From Pratylenchus scribneri (lineage: Eukaryota; Nematoda; Chromadorea; Rhabditida; Pratylenchidae), in NCBI GenBank assembly GCA_030063045.1, contig JAQSEB010000023.1, forward strand, positions 6,014,001 to 6,078,000: DNA of 64,000 nucleotides, given 5' to 3'. The translations under genes were made by a program, and so were the position numbers. The notes below the pieces were generated by a model, which saw nothing but the letters and a program-made list of their open reading frames with translations, was not told the origin of the DNA and made no database searches. How positions within the stretch are numbered: position 1 is the first letter of the stretch; each line of letters starts with the position of its first letter. Below are positions 12,355-24,900 of the stretch, one piece after another.

Positions 12355-13935
12355 ATGGCCAATTGGCCGCCCAAAAATGGGAAGAATAATTTTATGGATT
12401 CAAAAATTCCTTTTCAAGAATATTCTTCAACTACGATCACCAAAAAGTGCGCCCTAATGAATGAACAACAATGGGCCCAGCTAAATGAACAAATCAAGCA
12501 AATTTGTTTGGATTGTTCCAAACAATTTGTACAACATGAAAATGGGGAAAATAGTAGCAATAGATTGGCCAGCGATAGAAGGACAATAACACAAACATCA
12601 ACTATGCCAAATAATGGAACAGTATATTCATCAGCACAAAATAAACAAAATGTAAACATTTATTTTACAAAATTAGAAAATAATATTAAAAATTAAAATA
12701 ATTTTAAAAAATTGCAAAATTTATGGTTTATTCATTCTTTCGAATGATGATTAAGTGAAAAGATAAAAAAAAAATGAGAAAATTGGACCAAAATTCGATA
12801 AAAAAAGGCATATTTTCTTGATAAAAAACGTTATTCCATCTAACTAAAATTCAATGATAACAATTTTTCATTTTTGATTAAAAAACTAATAAATGGTAAA
12901 CTGTCATCCAATTTTATTTTAAGTTAAAGAAATGATAAAATTTTATTTTGATTATTTTTCTTTCAACTTCTTTTTTAATTCAATTAAGAGTGATTATTTG
13001 GCAAATTTATAATTTTTGGAATTTTTATCATTATTTCTCTTAAAATTAATTCATCATTTAAAAAAATTATTGTAAATTTAAGTCCCCGCATGTAAATCAA
13101 CGCCAAGATTCATCCATTGCCCCACAAACACTCCAATTGCCACCAACTTCAAAAAAATCAAGCGGTTTTTCTTTACCTCGATTGCTTTTGCCGAAAGGCA
13201 AGGAAAAACAATCGAGAAGGCCTTCCAATCAGCAGCAGCAGGATTTGCCAGAACAACATTCCCCAACAACTACGACAAGTGCATATGGAACTGGGGGTAC
13301 GGATACAGGGCAGGAATCACCGGTTGAGAGAAATCAACAAATTCACGAGAAAAATTCAACAATCGGAAATGCTGGGTTGATGCCATTTGGTGGAGGAGAA
13401 CAACAAAAACAACAATCGAGGGAAAATTTGGTTGTGAAAGGAGGAAGGCAGAAAAGTGTCAAGTATGCGATTAATTAATTTAAAGGGCAAATATGCAGAA
13501 ATGAGAATGAAACATTTAAACTAGGATTGCTCACGATCGTTTTCGGTTTAAGAAAATTGATTCATTTTTGGACCACAATTCACAATAAGCCTTGTAGCAA
13601 TTTGAAAAACATTAGAGAAAATATAATGAATTTTTACCTATTTACTTAGAGCCAAAATACACAAAAATTTTCTATTTTTAAACAGATTCGATACTTCATC
13701 GATCTCATTTGCTAAAAATGCCACCGAAGATATTGTCCAATTGCCTGGCGGCGTTTTTTACACTTCCGCCGAGCGATTGGCCCAAACATTGGAAGCTCAA
13801 CAAAGATTATTGAGGAAAGAACTTCAACAAGAAGAAATTCCCTCTAAAATACCATCAAAATCATCCCATCAATTGCAAAGACAACAACCATTGGATAAAA
13901 CAAAAAAGCATTTGATCAGAGTGCCGGTTAGTTAA
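12355..13935 (+). pseudogene. Truncated 5' copy of the PDZRN-like gene
   Basis: Exons 12355-12651, 13083-13462 and 13686-13926 are identical in frame to the first three exons of the gene starting at 22000. The duplication junction at 14040 cuts the following intron, so the conserved PDZRN C-terminal exons are missing. Read-through of the last donor stops at once (TAA at 13933-13935). If expressed it would give about 308 residues without the family C-terminus or PDZ-binding end. Confidence 0.7.
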
Positions 13936-14608
13936 ATTTTTTAGGGCTTGATTATTTTTATGCGCTTTTGGTAGAGGAGCCGAATTTAGTGTTTTCCTAT
14001 ATAATTTATAGATATAGATGCCATCAATTTTAGTAGAAAACCATTTCTCATCCACATTTCTCTCATTAAAAGCCGTTTTGTTCAATCGCTCCAATTGGGA
14101 TTTTGGCAAATTCGAGAAAAGGGGCATGAATATCCTCGGGCTTTTCTGAGCAATATTTCTTGTAGGCTGCTGACTAAAAAATGGCCGCGCAGCGAAAAAT
14201 TAGACCAAAAAATGGCCGCGAAGCGAAAAATTTTAGCTAAAAATAGCCTAACAAGGAGAAAATTTGTTTAATTTACTAAAATCTCAAAAATATGGCAAAA
14301 TATGGCAAAAGTCAAAAATATGGAAAAAATATGGCGAGATGGTCAAAAATATGGCAAATGCCATATAAATATGGTAATTATGTCACCCTGATATGTAATC
14401 CAAAAAATATTTATTTAATGTTTATTATATTTTTTTAATGGAAAGATGAGAAAGAATGTTTTTTTTTAAATTGATTAGTGAACAATTATCATTATCCACT
14501 TCTTCCCCCTCGCCCGTCGCCCCTCCTAAATAATAATTGAATTAATTAATTTTTAAATCTATTTTATTGTCATTTTGCTTTTTTATAATTTTAATTCAAT
14601 TATGCAAT

Positions 14609-17600
14609 TTATCCCTTCAATCTTCTTCCAATGCCCCATCCTCCAAGCTTCCTTCCAAATTTTTCTTTCTTCTTAAAATTTGCTGTGTTTTTCGGCTTCA
14701 AAATTGGTCTTCTTCCTCCTCTTTTTCCTCTATTTTTAGGGTTTTGTTTCGTTGGGGTTGGCGGTGGTTTCCCATTTCGTGGATTTTGTCGATCTTTTTT
14801 TGGTGCTGAAAATGACCAACAAATTTATGGGAATTTGTTTTTATCTAGATGTATAAAATATGTGAATGAATTACTCGAGGGTAAAGATATGCCGCAACTG
14901 CCACCTCTTCTTCCTAATCTCCCCAATCCGGCACTTTGGGTTGGGCATCCACTATGTCCGCCGTTCTCGCCTCGACCCATTCGACGTCGATGATGGCCCG
15001 GATCGCCGCCTTCTTCCATTGTTGGCTCCCATTGATCCACACGGAACCTAAATAGCCAATTAGATTTATACCGAATTTTGTAAAACAATCAAAAATTTTA
15101 GTTTTGATTTTAGTAATTTGATAAAATTGTATTGCCCTGCTGGATTGGGATGGGATGAATATTATAGAAAGAAATTATTGGAATTGTAAAATTTGCAAAA
15201 ACTTAACCAAAAAAGCGGCCACAAATATGCCATAATTGTGCAATTTGCATTTTTGGTCATAAGCTTCTGGTCAATTATATTGATCAATATTCTTTTGCTT
15301 TTAAAATGTTCAATAGAAAGAACATACAAAATTTTTTAATGTAGAAATATTGTCGAAATATTGGTCCTTTTGCAAAATTTGCTATAAATAAAATTGGGAT
15401 AACCATTTTTGTCTAAAGGCAATATATCTTATTTATTATTTAAGATTTAAATAATTATTTTCATTCGATTTGGTACTTACCCTGGAATCACAATGTGCGG
15501 GAAAACGCGGCGATTTTTGTTACCTTCTATTGCCATTCTCTCCAAAGTTATGTACTGATTATGTATCTATCGCAGCGGGTTCCATAAAAACGCAGTGTTT
15601 TGTAGAGAAAAAGAGCAGTTCTAACGGGGAAGTAGAAGGGGGAGTAGAACTGCTCTTTTTCTCTATAAAACACTGCGTTTTTATGGAACCCGCTGAGCGG
15701 GTTAGTGATAGATACATAAGTCAGTACATAACATTGGAGAGAATGGCGATAGAAGGTAACAAAAATCGCCACGTTTTCCCGCTCCATTGTGATTCCAGGG
15801 TTATCGGTTATCTATGTCTAGATTCAAAAAATTTATTTGATATTCTTATTTTATTATTCATATTTAGTTGTAAAATGGTGAAAAAAACATGATTTTAGAG
15901 TTGACAAATTTTGGGGTTAACATGAGGTGATTTTGAAGGTGAAAAAATCTGGACATAGATAATCAATAAATACCGAATATTTTTACCCAATAATTCAAAT
16001 AAATTTTATTTTTCACTTGTGCATCACTCGATCATAGGCTGGCCCCATAATTCGATCATTGTTGAAACTCTCATCCCAGCCTCCCTCCTTGATAATATCC
16101 TCCACAATTGTGTCCATTGGGATTCGGGCAAGATTCCGAATTTTTTGCACTTCCGCCGGATCCTCATGCTGGTACAGCCGAACTTGGCCTTGTTCCTCGC
16201 CCATCACGTAAGCATCGAAACTGGCCGAAACAGTGTTGAGTGGCCTATGCGGACTGTTCGGATTGACCAAATGCCGGGAATAAAATTGTAGAGGGGCAAT
16301 GAAAATATATGGATTTTATCAACGCTATGAAAAATTTGAATGTACTAAATTTTTTATCTTAAGTTTTTTTGTTGCATCAATCTAATTATTGGAATAAATT
16401 TTTTGGGGATTTAGATAATTTTTGGGTCACCAAAATAATTTTTTCGACTTAAATTTCTGTATGCATTTTTTGGCATTAATTTGCAAATCACCCTCCATTA
16501 TTTCTCCCTAAATAATTAATCAAAAAAACTTAAAATTTCGGCATAAGTTCCTCGTAAATGTTCCATCACATTCTCTTTGGTAATTTTTCTTGGATCCGCA
16601 TTTCCTCTGCCATAAATTGGCCTCAGTCTTTTCTCAATTTCTTCAACAGCAAATCCATCCGCATAAACATTGCCTGGCATTTTTGTTACTTTTGGCCTAG
16701 TTGTGCCACCCACATTCATTGTGTAAATGTCATAACCATCGGTGGACAAATATTGGCGTCTATTCGCAGGTAGTTCCAATTCCGATTGACTATCTTTAAA
16801 AATAGACAATTTCATCTAAATTTTTATCTTTGTTATATTAATATTTAAAAAAAAATAAATTTTAACCTTAACTTGTAAATCTAATAAATTAATAATAAAT
16901 CAAATTGACGGTATTGTGGAGCTTATTAATATAATTCAGTCATCAGAGAAAGCAAATATTAATTTATCCAAAAAATAAATTAAGTTCTTTAGAATGTCTA
17001 ATGTATACTCATCCTAATCCTTCAGTTTTAAAATTAAATTTCTTATATAAGTGTATGAATCCAAATTATCTGAGAGGAAAATCCGGAATATATTAAAATT
17101 TTAAAAAAAGCCAATTTAAAGGAATTTTATGGAAAATGTAAGCTTATTACATTCTCAGTTTGATTTCTTCATTCTATACCCAAAAAATTACCTCATGAAA
17201 TGGACTCGATATAGATATCAAATTTAAATACTATTGGATTTTATTAAATTTAACATTAGTGGAAATTATTCTAACCTTTATATGCTTGATCTACCATTTG
17301 TGCCAAATCTTGCATGGTTTGTGGTTCGGCCCCATGTGCCATCATATTCATAAAATTTTCTTGTGCAGTTCTGACTCCGGTGAAACCAACTGCAAAATGA
17401 TGAATGCCTCCCTCCACTGGGATATAGTGTACCTATATTTACAAGGAAATTTAATTAATGAGAGTCTATAAAGTTGCCTAAAAAAGAATTTATTTACCCA
17501 AATTTTTTGTGTTCAAATCAGATTTCTCTAAGATTCCTTAGCCCCTAATCCCTTCCTGCCCTGAACCTAACCTGATGAGTCCTAATACCTAGTTATGGCC

Positions 17601-18747
17601 AAGTTATATGGCCGCAAAAATATAATATTTTCGGCACCAAAGAATGTGAGTAAACTAATTTTTTTGGGAAAGTAACATTTTCCCATAAATAATAAGTACT
17701 CTTTTTATTCTTAGAAAGTGAGGATTTAGTTTCGCTACAAAATTTAACAGCAATGATGAAGCTAACTTTTCTGTTGGCTTCAGTGGGTCTCATCAGAGTG
17801 AAATGTTCGTTGACCAAATCCGTCAATTTATAATATTTTTCCACACTCATTTCATGCCTATCCAGCATTTTCTTCCAATGATCAGTGATTGGTTGCCAAA
17901 TTGGATTACTTTGTGAAGACATTCGATCGCCTGTAGCCACAACACGCAATTCATCAATTGGATCTACAAAATTAATAAAAATTTAAATTTCAAGAAAATA
18001 TCGAAATTTATATAAAAATTAATTAATTAATGTAAAAAAAAATATAATTTATTTTTTTTTTATTATATTCTTAATGTGGTTCTACAGTACTAATCAAAAG
18101 TTTACTAAAATTGCAATTTTTTAAAACTGATAAAAATTTCAATATAATTTTTTTACCATGAAATATTTTTACCAAAATGAAAACTCTAGAAAAATGAAAT
18201 GTTTTGAAATCCTAAAATTCTAAAATATTTCGACCATATTTCATTTAAATCATATTTCTAAAATATATATAAACCAATTAAGAGATAGAAAATTTGATTT
18301 TTTTTTATAACTTGGTGGAAAAACAGACTTTAATATTTTTACTTGAAAACTCTTATCTTAACAGAATTAGCTGGATCTCCTTCCGAATTTTTCCATTATG
18401 TATTTTTTTTTGAATAAATTCATCTGTTAAATAACACCAAATAGAGAATATTTCAATACCCCCAATAAAGAAATAACCAATTTAATAAGGTGCTATATGC
18501 CATTCGGGATCAAATTTTCCTACCTTCAAAACAATCTCTATTTTAACTAAGTAATTAGCCGAATCTGAATCATCAAAAAAATTAACTAACCATCATATTT
18601 TATCATAATAATTGCAGAGCCTTTTCTACGATGTGAGCGTAATGTTGGTTTGCCATTGGCAAAATGGAAAATGCAAATTAAATTGATGAACAAAATGAAA
18701 TGGAATAATTGTGCAATAATTCTTTTTCTTTCATTTGCTGCCATCAT
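14609..18747 (-). CDS. Secreted protein of unknown function, about 471 aa (right copy)
   Basis: Duplicate of the gene at 4963-9102, with exons at 18591-18747, 17767-17963, 17276-17432, 16530-16793, 16017-16287, 14875-15047 and 14609-14805. The two differences I noticed between units lie in introns, so the proteins appear identical. Signal peptide, central domain, basic tail and the missing AG before exon 5 are all shared. Confidence 0.7.
15479..15801. mobile_element. Near-perfect foldback element, right copy
   Basis: Copy of 5833-6155 carried by the tandem duplication, including the small second inverted repeat at 15807-15964. Confidence 0.8.
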
Positions 18748-19576
18748 TAAATTTATTTATCAAATTTATTATTTAAACCCATAGAACAAATTTTAGCTAA
18801 AATCATTCAATTATTAAAAAGTGAAAATATGAATTTGGCAACAATTTTTGGGCCATATTACTTGGCCTTAACGAAATATTAGGACAGTGGTTTTAGTTTA
18901 GGGATAAAAAAAAGGACAAAGACTAATACGTAAGGATTATTAAGTAAGAGAGGATTTAAATTGGAATTACATTTAGCCACTTTTCGAACTAAAATTGCGA
19001 TTTACCGTCATTTTGTCAATTTATTTTGTTTTGTATTTCATGTCAAAATATAATGAATATTATTGAAATATATAATTTCATAGCTTTTATGACGAATAAA
19101 TAAGGTGAAATTGATTTTCAGAGCAGTTTTACTTTGCTATCATCGATGATGCAAAGACCGAGCTGGTATTGAATAAAATATTGCAATCAGAAGGAATTCT
19201 CAATTCTCATCATGAATAAGTAAATATTTAAAAAAAAAAAAGAAAAAACCACAAATAAAAATGGAAAAAGACAACAAATGTAAAAAAAAATTTACAGATT
19301 TTTTCAAATCATATATCGTAAAATACATATAAATTTAATTTTAATCAAATAAAATAACAATTTTTGTCTAATATAGTACGGTATTTATTAGAATATGACG
19401 AAATCGAATCGACCAAAAACTAATATCGACTCGAATATATTTATTAAAATTTGATCAAAATGAATTTATCAATTTAATTTTTTATTTGCCAAACATAGAA
19501 AACAATATTGTTGGTAAGAAATTGGTTGTTTTATTTTAAAATCTGAATATTATTTCCCTCCCATTCTTCCATTTCT

Positions 19577-19895
19577 TCAAGCATATTTAATAAATACGAA
19601 GGGATCATTGTTGTTGGCCTCCAAACCATCTTTCACCTTTTAATTAAAATAAAAAATATAAAAAAACATTTTGGCATTATAATACCACAACATATTGAAT
19701 AGCCCAACTGGGGATATAGCCAGTATATTCGTATTTTTCTGTTGTTTTGTCCGCTTGCATTATTTGAATTCCATAAATATTTTTCTCCTTTTCCATCAAA
19801 GTCATCGAGAATTGATCACCTTTCGTCAATTCTTTGGCCAATCCAAGCTTTTTGCTGCTGGTAGTACCTGCGCCTTTGTATTTCCATGTTTGGTT
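19577..19895 (-). CDS. Unknown protein, last two exons only (right copy)
   Basis: Copy of 9932-10250 (exons 19686-19895 and 19577-19636) with the same reading frames and splice sites. No upstream exon seen. Confidence 0.5.
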
Positions 19896-21999
19896 CTGAA
19901 AAGTAGGAATATATTTTATGATCGATACTTTTCCGTTTTTGCATCACCCCAACCAAAATTTATGAAAATCGGATCTTAGGGGAAATTTTGGGTGCTAATC
20001 ACGAATATGAAAATATTTTTGGCCTAATGAGATAATCATACATTGATGGGACAAGGATGCGAAGGGAGAAGGGACAGGGACGTGGGAAAGAAAAAATTAA
20101 ATGGGCATAAATGTTGATTCACTTTTTGGTTTTTGGATGGGCCAAATTATGAAGGGAAATGATTTGGAAAAAAATTATTTGCGTTTTTATTTTCTTTAGT
20201 CCATTAAATGATATCACATGAAAATAGGTTATGGATAAACAAAATTTCGAATGGAATTGGATTGAATTTGCAAAATTTGCACAAAATTTAAAGAGAGATG
20301 ATCGATTTTGACTGGTTAGAGAAAATTAAAATTTTTTAAAATAAAATATAAATTTTTTAATGGCTATTAAATAATCCAAGAATTTTTTTAAACCAAAAAA
20401 TAATATGTATGTCTTCTCGTCCAAAGTCACATCATTTCTTTCTTTTCTTTTTCCAATTTTTTAAAATCCATTTTTGTTTTTATCCAGGAAGAAGCCAGAA
20501 GCATATTAATTTTATCTCAAATGTTAATATTTCCCTTCCAAATTTATGGCTTTCGGTTTGATGTGTCAATTATTACCATTTTTCTGAAAGGGGTTTTTTG
20601 TCCATGTATTTATGACTTTCCAATTTTCCATGTAATTTTATGAGAAATTGGGAAATTAATTCTTTGTATTACATTCAAAAAAGTTAATTCTGTAAGTAAC
20701 ATCCAACCCCAGTCAATTTATGATTCTCAAAATCTTTTTAAAAATGACTTAATTAAATTGGAAAATCCCTCCTTGTGCCTTGAAGCATCAATCCAACCCA
20801 TCCAATCCCCCGGCCATTTAGCCAATTATCAACTAATATCAAATGTCCTCTTCTTAAACAAAAAGTACTTCTTCCTTCCCAACAAAATCGTCAGCAGAGT
20901 GAGTAATTCGATCGATCAGCCAAAAGAGTTGGTTTTAGTTTGGTTTGGGCCAAAAGCCTTGTGGCCAAAATTTGTGTGTAAGAAAGGCTGGGGCTTAAAA
21001 ATGAGAAATTTTGTTTTTGATCCTCCACCCTCTCTTTCCGGCCATTAACAACAGCTGTTTGGGTGATTTTGGGTGAATGTCTTGTTTGACTCTCAAATTA
21101 CTTGCCGCCGTCTTTTAGTGTATTGAATTGAGGGCAAAAATGAGGAAGGATGCACACATTTTAATGATTGTGCAAAAAAATGGCCAATCATCGTAATACC
21201 TTTTTATGAATTTGTGCAATTGTCTATGTGCTTTATTATTTTTTGAGGACAACAAATTTATGATCAAAGTTAATTATCTTTTCATCATTATTTGACATTA
21301 ATAATTTATAATTTTCTTATTCTCATGTTCGCATAGACCTTAATTTCCTTTTATTTAAATAATTTTTTTATATATTATTTAAAAAATTTGTTGATTCCCT
21401 TTAAAATGTGTCATATTTGAAAAGAGCTAAAATATTAATTTAGCTATTAATTTAATTTATTAAAACTTTAAATTGAAGCTATAAAATTTGGTAATAATAA
21501 AATATTTATACTTAGAACTAGCCTATGCGGGGCTTCCTTACAGGATATACTACGGCAATGATATCTGGGTACTTCTTATTCAAAATCCCTGCCGGATTTC
21601 GCTGTTTTTAACCCGATTTTTTGGTGTAATAGCCTAATCCCTTAATTCCCTTTATCCGGCTTTATCCCGCACACTTCGGAGCCTCCTGGATAATAATAAA
21701 TATTTAAATTTAGAATGAGCTTTAGGCTATGTCTATGGCATAGGAGAGAATTAATTTACATTTTTTCAAGATTTCGGCAATTTTTATTTCCTCAAAGATG
21801 CAGATTTTTTAAATTAAAGAATAAATTCAATAATTTTATAAGTAATAAATATTAATAATATATTAATTGACTTTTTTTCGCTTCTAACTAAAATTATCCC
21901 TTTGGTAAATAATGTCAAGTGTCAACTAATAATGTTTCTACATTAATTCTCAATTTTTCATTACTATTAAATTTTCAAGAATATTTTTAGACATTTAAA

Positions 22000-24900
22000 A
22001 TGGCCAATTGGCCGCCCAAAAATGGGAAGAATAATTTTATGGATTCAAAAATTCCTTTTCAAGAATATTCTTCAACTACGATCACCAAAAAGTGCGCCCT
22101 AATGAATGAACAACAATGGGCCCAGCTAAATGAACAAATCAAGCAAATTTGTTTGGATTGTTCCAAACAATTTGTACAACATGAAAATGGGGAAAATAGT
22201 AGCAATAGATTGGCCAGCGATAGAAGGACAATAACACAAACATCAACTATGCCAAATAATGGAACAGTATATTCATCAGCACAAAATAAACAAAATGTAA
22301 ACATTTATTTTACAAAATTAGAAAATAATATTAAAAATTAAAATAATTTTAAAAAATTGCAAAATTTATGGTTTATTCATTCTTTCGAATGATGATTAAG
22401 TGAAAAGATAAAAAAAAAATGAGAAAATTGGACCAAAATTCGATAAAAAAAGGCATATTTTCTTGATAAAAAACGTTATTCCATCTAACTAAAATTCAAT
22501 GATAACAATTTTTCATTTTTGATTAAAAAACTAATAAATGGTAAACTGTCATCCAATTTTATTTTAAGTTAAAGAAATGATAAAATTTTATTTTGATTAT
22601 TTTTCTTTCAACTTCTTTTTTAATTCAATTAAGAGTGATTATTTGGCAAATTTATAATTTTTGGAATTTTTATCATTATTTCTCTTAAAATTAATTCATC
22701 ATTTAAAAAAATTATTGTAAATTTAAGTCCCCGCATGTAAATCAACGCCAAGATTCATCCATTGCCCCACAAACACTCCAATTGCCACCAACTTCAAAAA
22801 AATCAAGCGGTTTTTCTTTACCTCGATTGCTTTTGCCGAAAGGCAAGGAAAAACAATCGAGAAGGCCTTCCAATCAGCAGCAGCAGGATTTGCCAGAACA
22901 ACATTCCCCAACAACTACGACAAGTGCATATGGAACTGGGGGTACGGATACAGGGCAGGAATCACCGGTTGAGAGAAATCAACAAATTCACGAGAAAAAT
23001 TCAACAATCGGAAATGCTGGGTTGATGCCATTTGGTGGAGGAGAACAACAAAAACAACAATCGAGGGAAAATTTGGTTGTGAAAGGAGGAAGGCAGAAAA
23101 GTGTCAAGTATGCGATTAATTAATTTAAAGGGCAAATATGCAGAAATGAGAATGAAACATTTAAACTAGGATTGCTCACGATCGTTTTCGGTTTAAGAAA
23201 ATTGATTCATTTTTGGACCACAATTCACAATAAGCCTTGTAGCAATTTGAAAAACATTAGAGAAAATATAATGAATTTTTACCTATTTACTTAGAGCCAA
23301 AATACACAAAAATTTTCTATTTTTAAACAGATTCGATACTTCATCGATCTCATTTGCTAAAAATGCCACCGAAGATATTGTCCAATTGCCTGGCGGCGTT
23401 TTTTACACTTCCGCCGAGCGATTGGCCCAAACATTGGAAGCTCAACAAAGATTATTGAGGAAAGAACTTCAACAAGAAGAAATTCCCTCTAAAATACCAT
23501 CAAAATCATCCCATCAATTGCAAAGACAACAACCATTGGATAAAACAAAAAAGCATTTGATCAGAGTGCCGGTTAGTTAAATTTTTTAGGGCTTGATTAT
23601 TTTTATGCGCTTTTGGTAGAGGAGCCGAATTTAGTGTTTTCCTATATAATTTATAGATATAGATGCCATCAATTTTAGTAGAAAATAATAAGTACTTATC
23701 GATCGGTTATCTGTAGAGTTGGACAGAGTCGGTTCTAGACCGAGGTGTCCGGTTCCGGTTCCGCTCGGTTCCTAGATCGCGGTTCCGGTTCCGGTTCCTG
23801 AAAAATCTTTGGTTCCGGTTCCGGTTCTGGCGGTTCCTTGGTTTTTTGAAAAATGGTCATAAAAATTTTTAAAATTTATTTTTTCATATAATATTGAAAA
23901 AATCAAATAAAATAATTCAAATATCATATATTCACTTATTCTTTCATCATTTCTAATTCTTTTAGTTAGTCTTTTTCAATAAAATAAGCGCAAAAGAAAA
24001 AATAAAATAGCATCAAAAAGAAAAACTGACGAAAATAGCCCCACAGAGAAAAATTAGACTAAAATGTAGCCATAGCCATACATCATACATATAAGAATTT
24101 TAACAAAAAATGTCCGTTAAAGAAATTAATTCAGTTTAATATGACACAGGAGGGAAAAAAATAAACCAAAATGGGCCCGATTGGGGAAAATTTTAGCCAA
24201 AATGGCCCCGCCAGGGAAAATTTTAGCCAAAAATGGGCCCAATTGGGGAAAATTTTAGCCAAAAATGGGCCAAATTGGGGAAAATTTTAGCCAAAAATGG
24301 GCCCAATTGGGGAAAATTTTAGCCAAAAATGGACCCGCCAGGGAAAATTTTAAGTAAAAATGGCCCCACAAATGTAAAATTTTGCAAAAAATTTCCCCAT
24401 CGGACTGAATGCCAGAACCGTGGAACCGTCGGTTCCGACCCTCGGTTCCCGGTTCCGCTCGGTTCCAAGACCTCGGTTCCGGTTCCGGTTCTTGGCCCAA
24501 AAATGGCCTCGGTTCGGTTCGGTTCCGGTTCGGGTACCCGACTCTGTCCAACTCTAGTTATCTGTACACTAATATTTTGGGTCATCAACAGGGGAAAAGT
24601 GAAGCTAACAACAATGGGTCATCCGATATAGGTTTACGGTCATAGAGAAAGGTTATCATCTCACATATCCCTAACACTTAATTATCCATCCATAAGGGTG
24701 GCCCTTTATTTTTTCAAAATCTACAGATAATCGGATAATACCAAATTTAATTTTTTAAATCTTAGTCGAAAATCCATTAATTTAAATTCGAATTTTGAAT
24801 TCGAAGTTATTTAAGAATAAGTAAAAAAAAATAGCTGGAATGAATTGTAATCTAAATTATAAAATCAAATTTCAATTAGTCTTGATCATTAGTTATAAGT

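Larger units (their letters stand above)
4395..14040. repeat. Tandem duplication, left unit (9646 bp)
   Basis: Everything from 4395 to 14040 recurs at 14041-23685 with an offset of 9646 and then 9645 bases. I noticed only two differences: A versus C near 7532/17178, and a run of 11 versus 10 T near 8406/18052. The junction at 14040/14041 joins an intron of the PDZRN-like gene directly to the middle of the CAGGG element, with no added sequence and no obvious microhomology. Confidence 0.95.
14041..23685. repeat. Tandem duplication, right unit (9645 bp)
   Basis: Second, head-to-tail copy of 4395-14040. It begins in the right half of the hAT-like element and ends in the third intron of the PDZRN-like gene; unique sequence resumes at 23686. 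The near identity means a very recent duplication or an assembly artefact such as an unmerged haplotype or a misjoined repeat. Confidence 0.95.
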
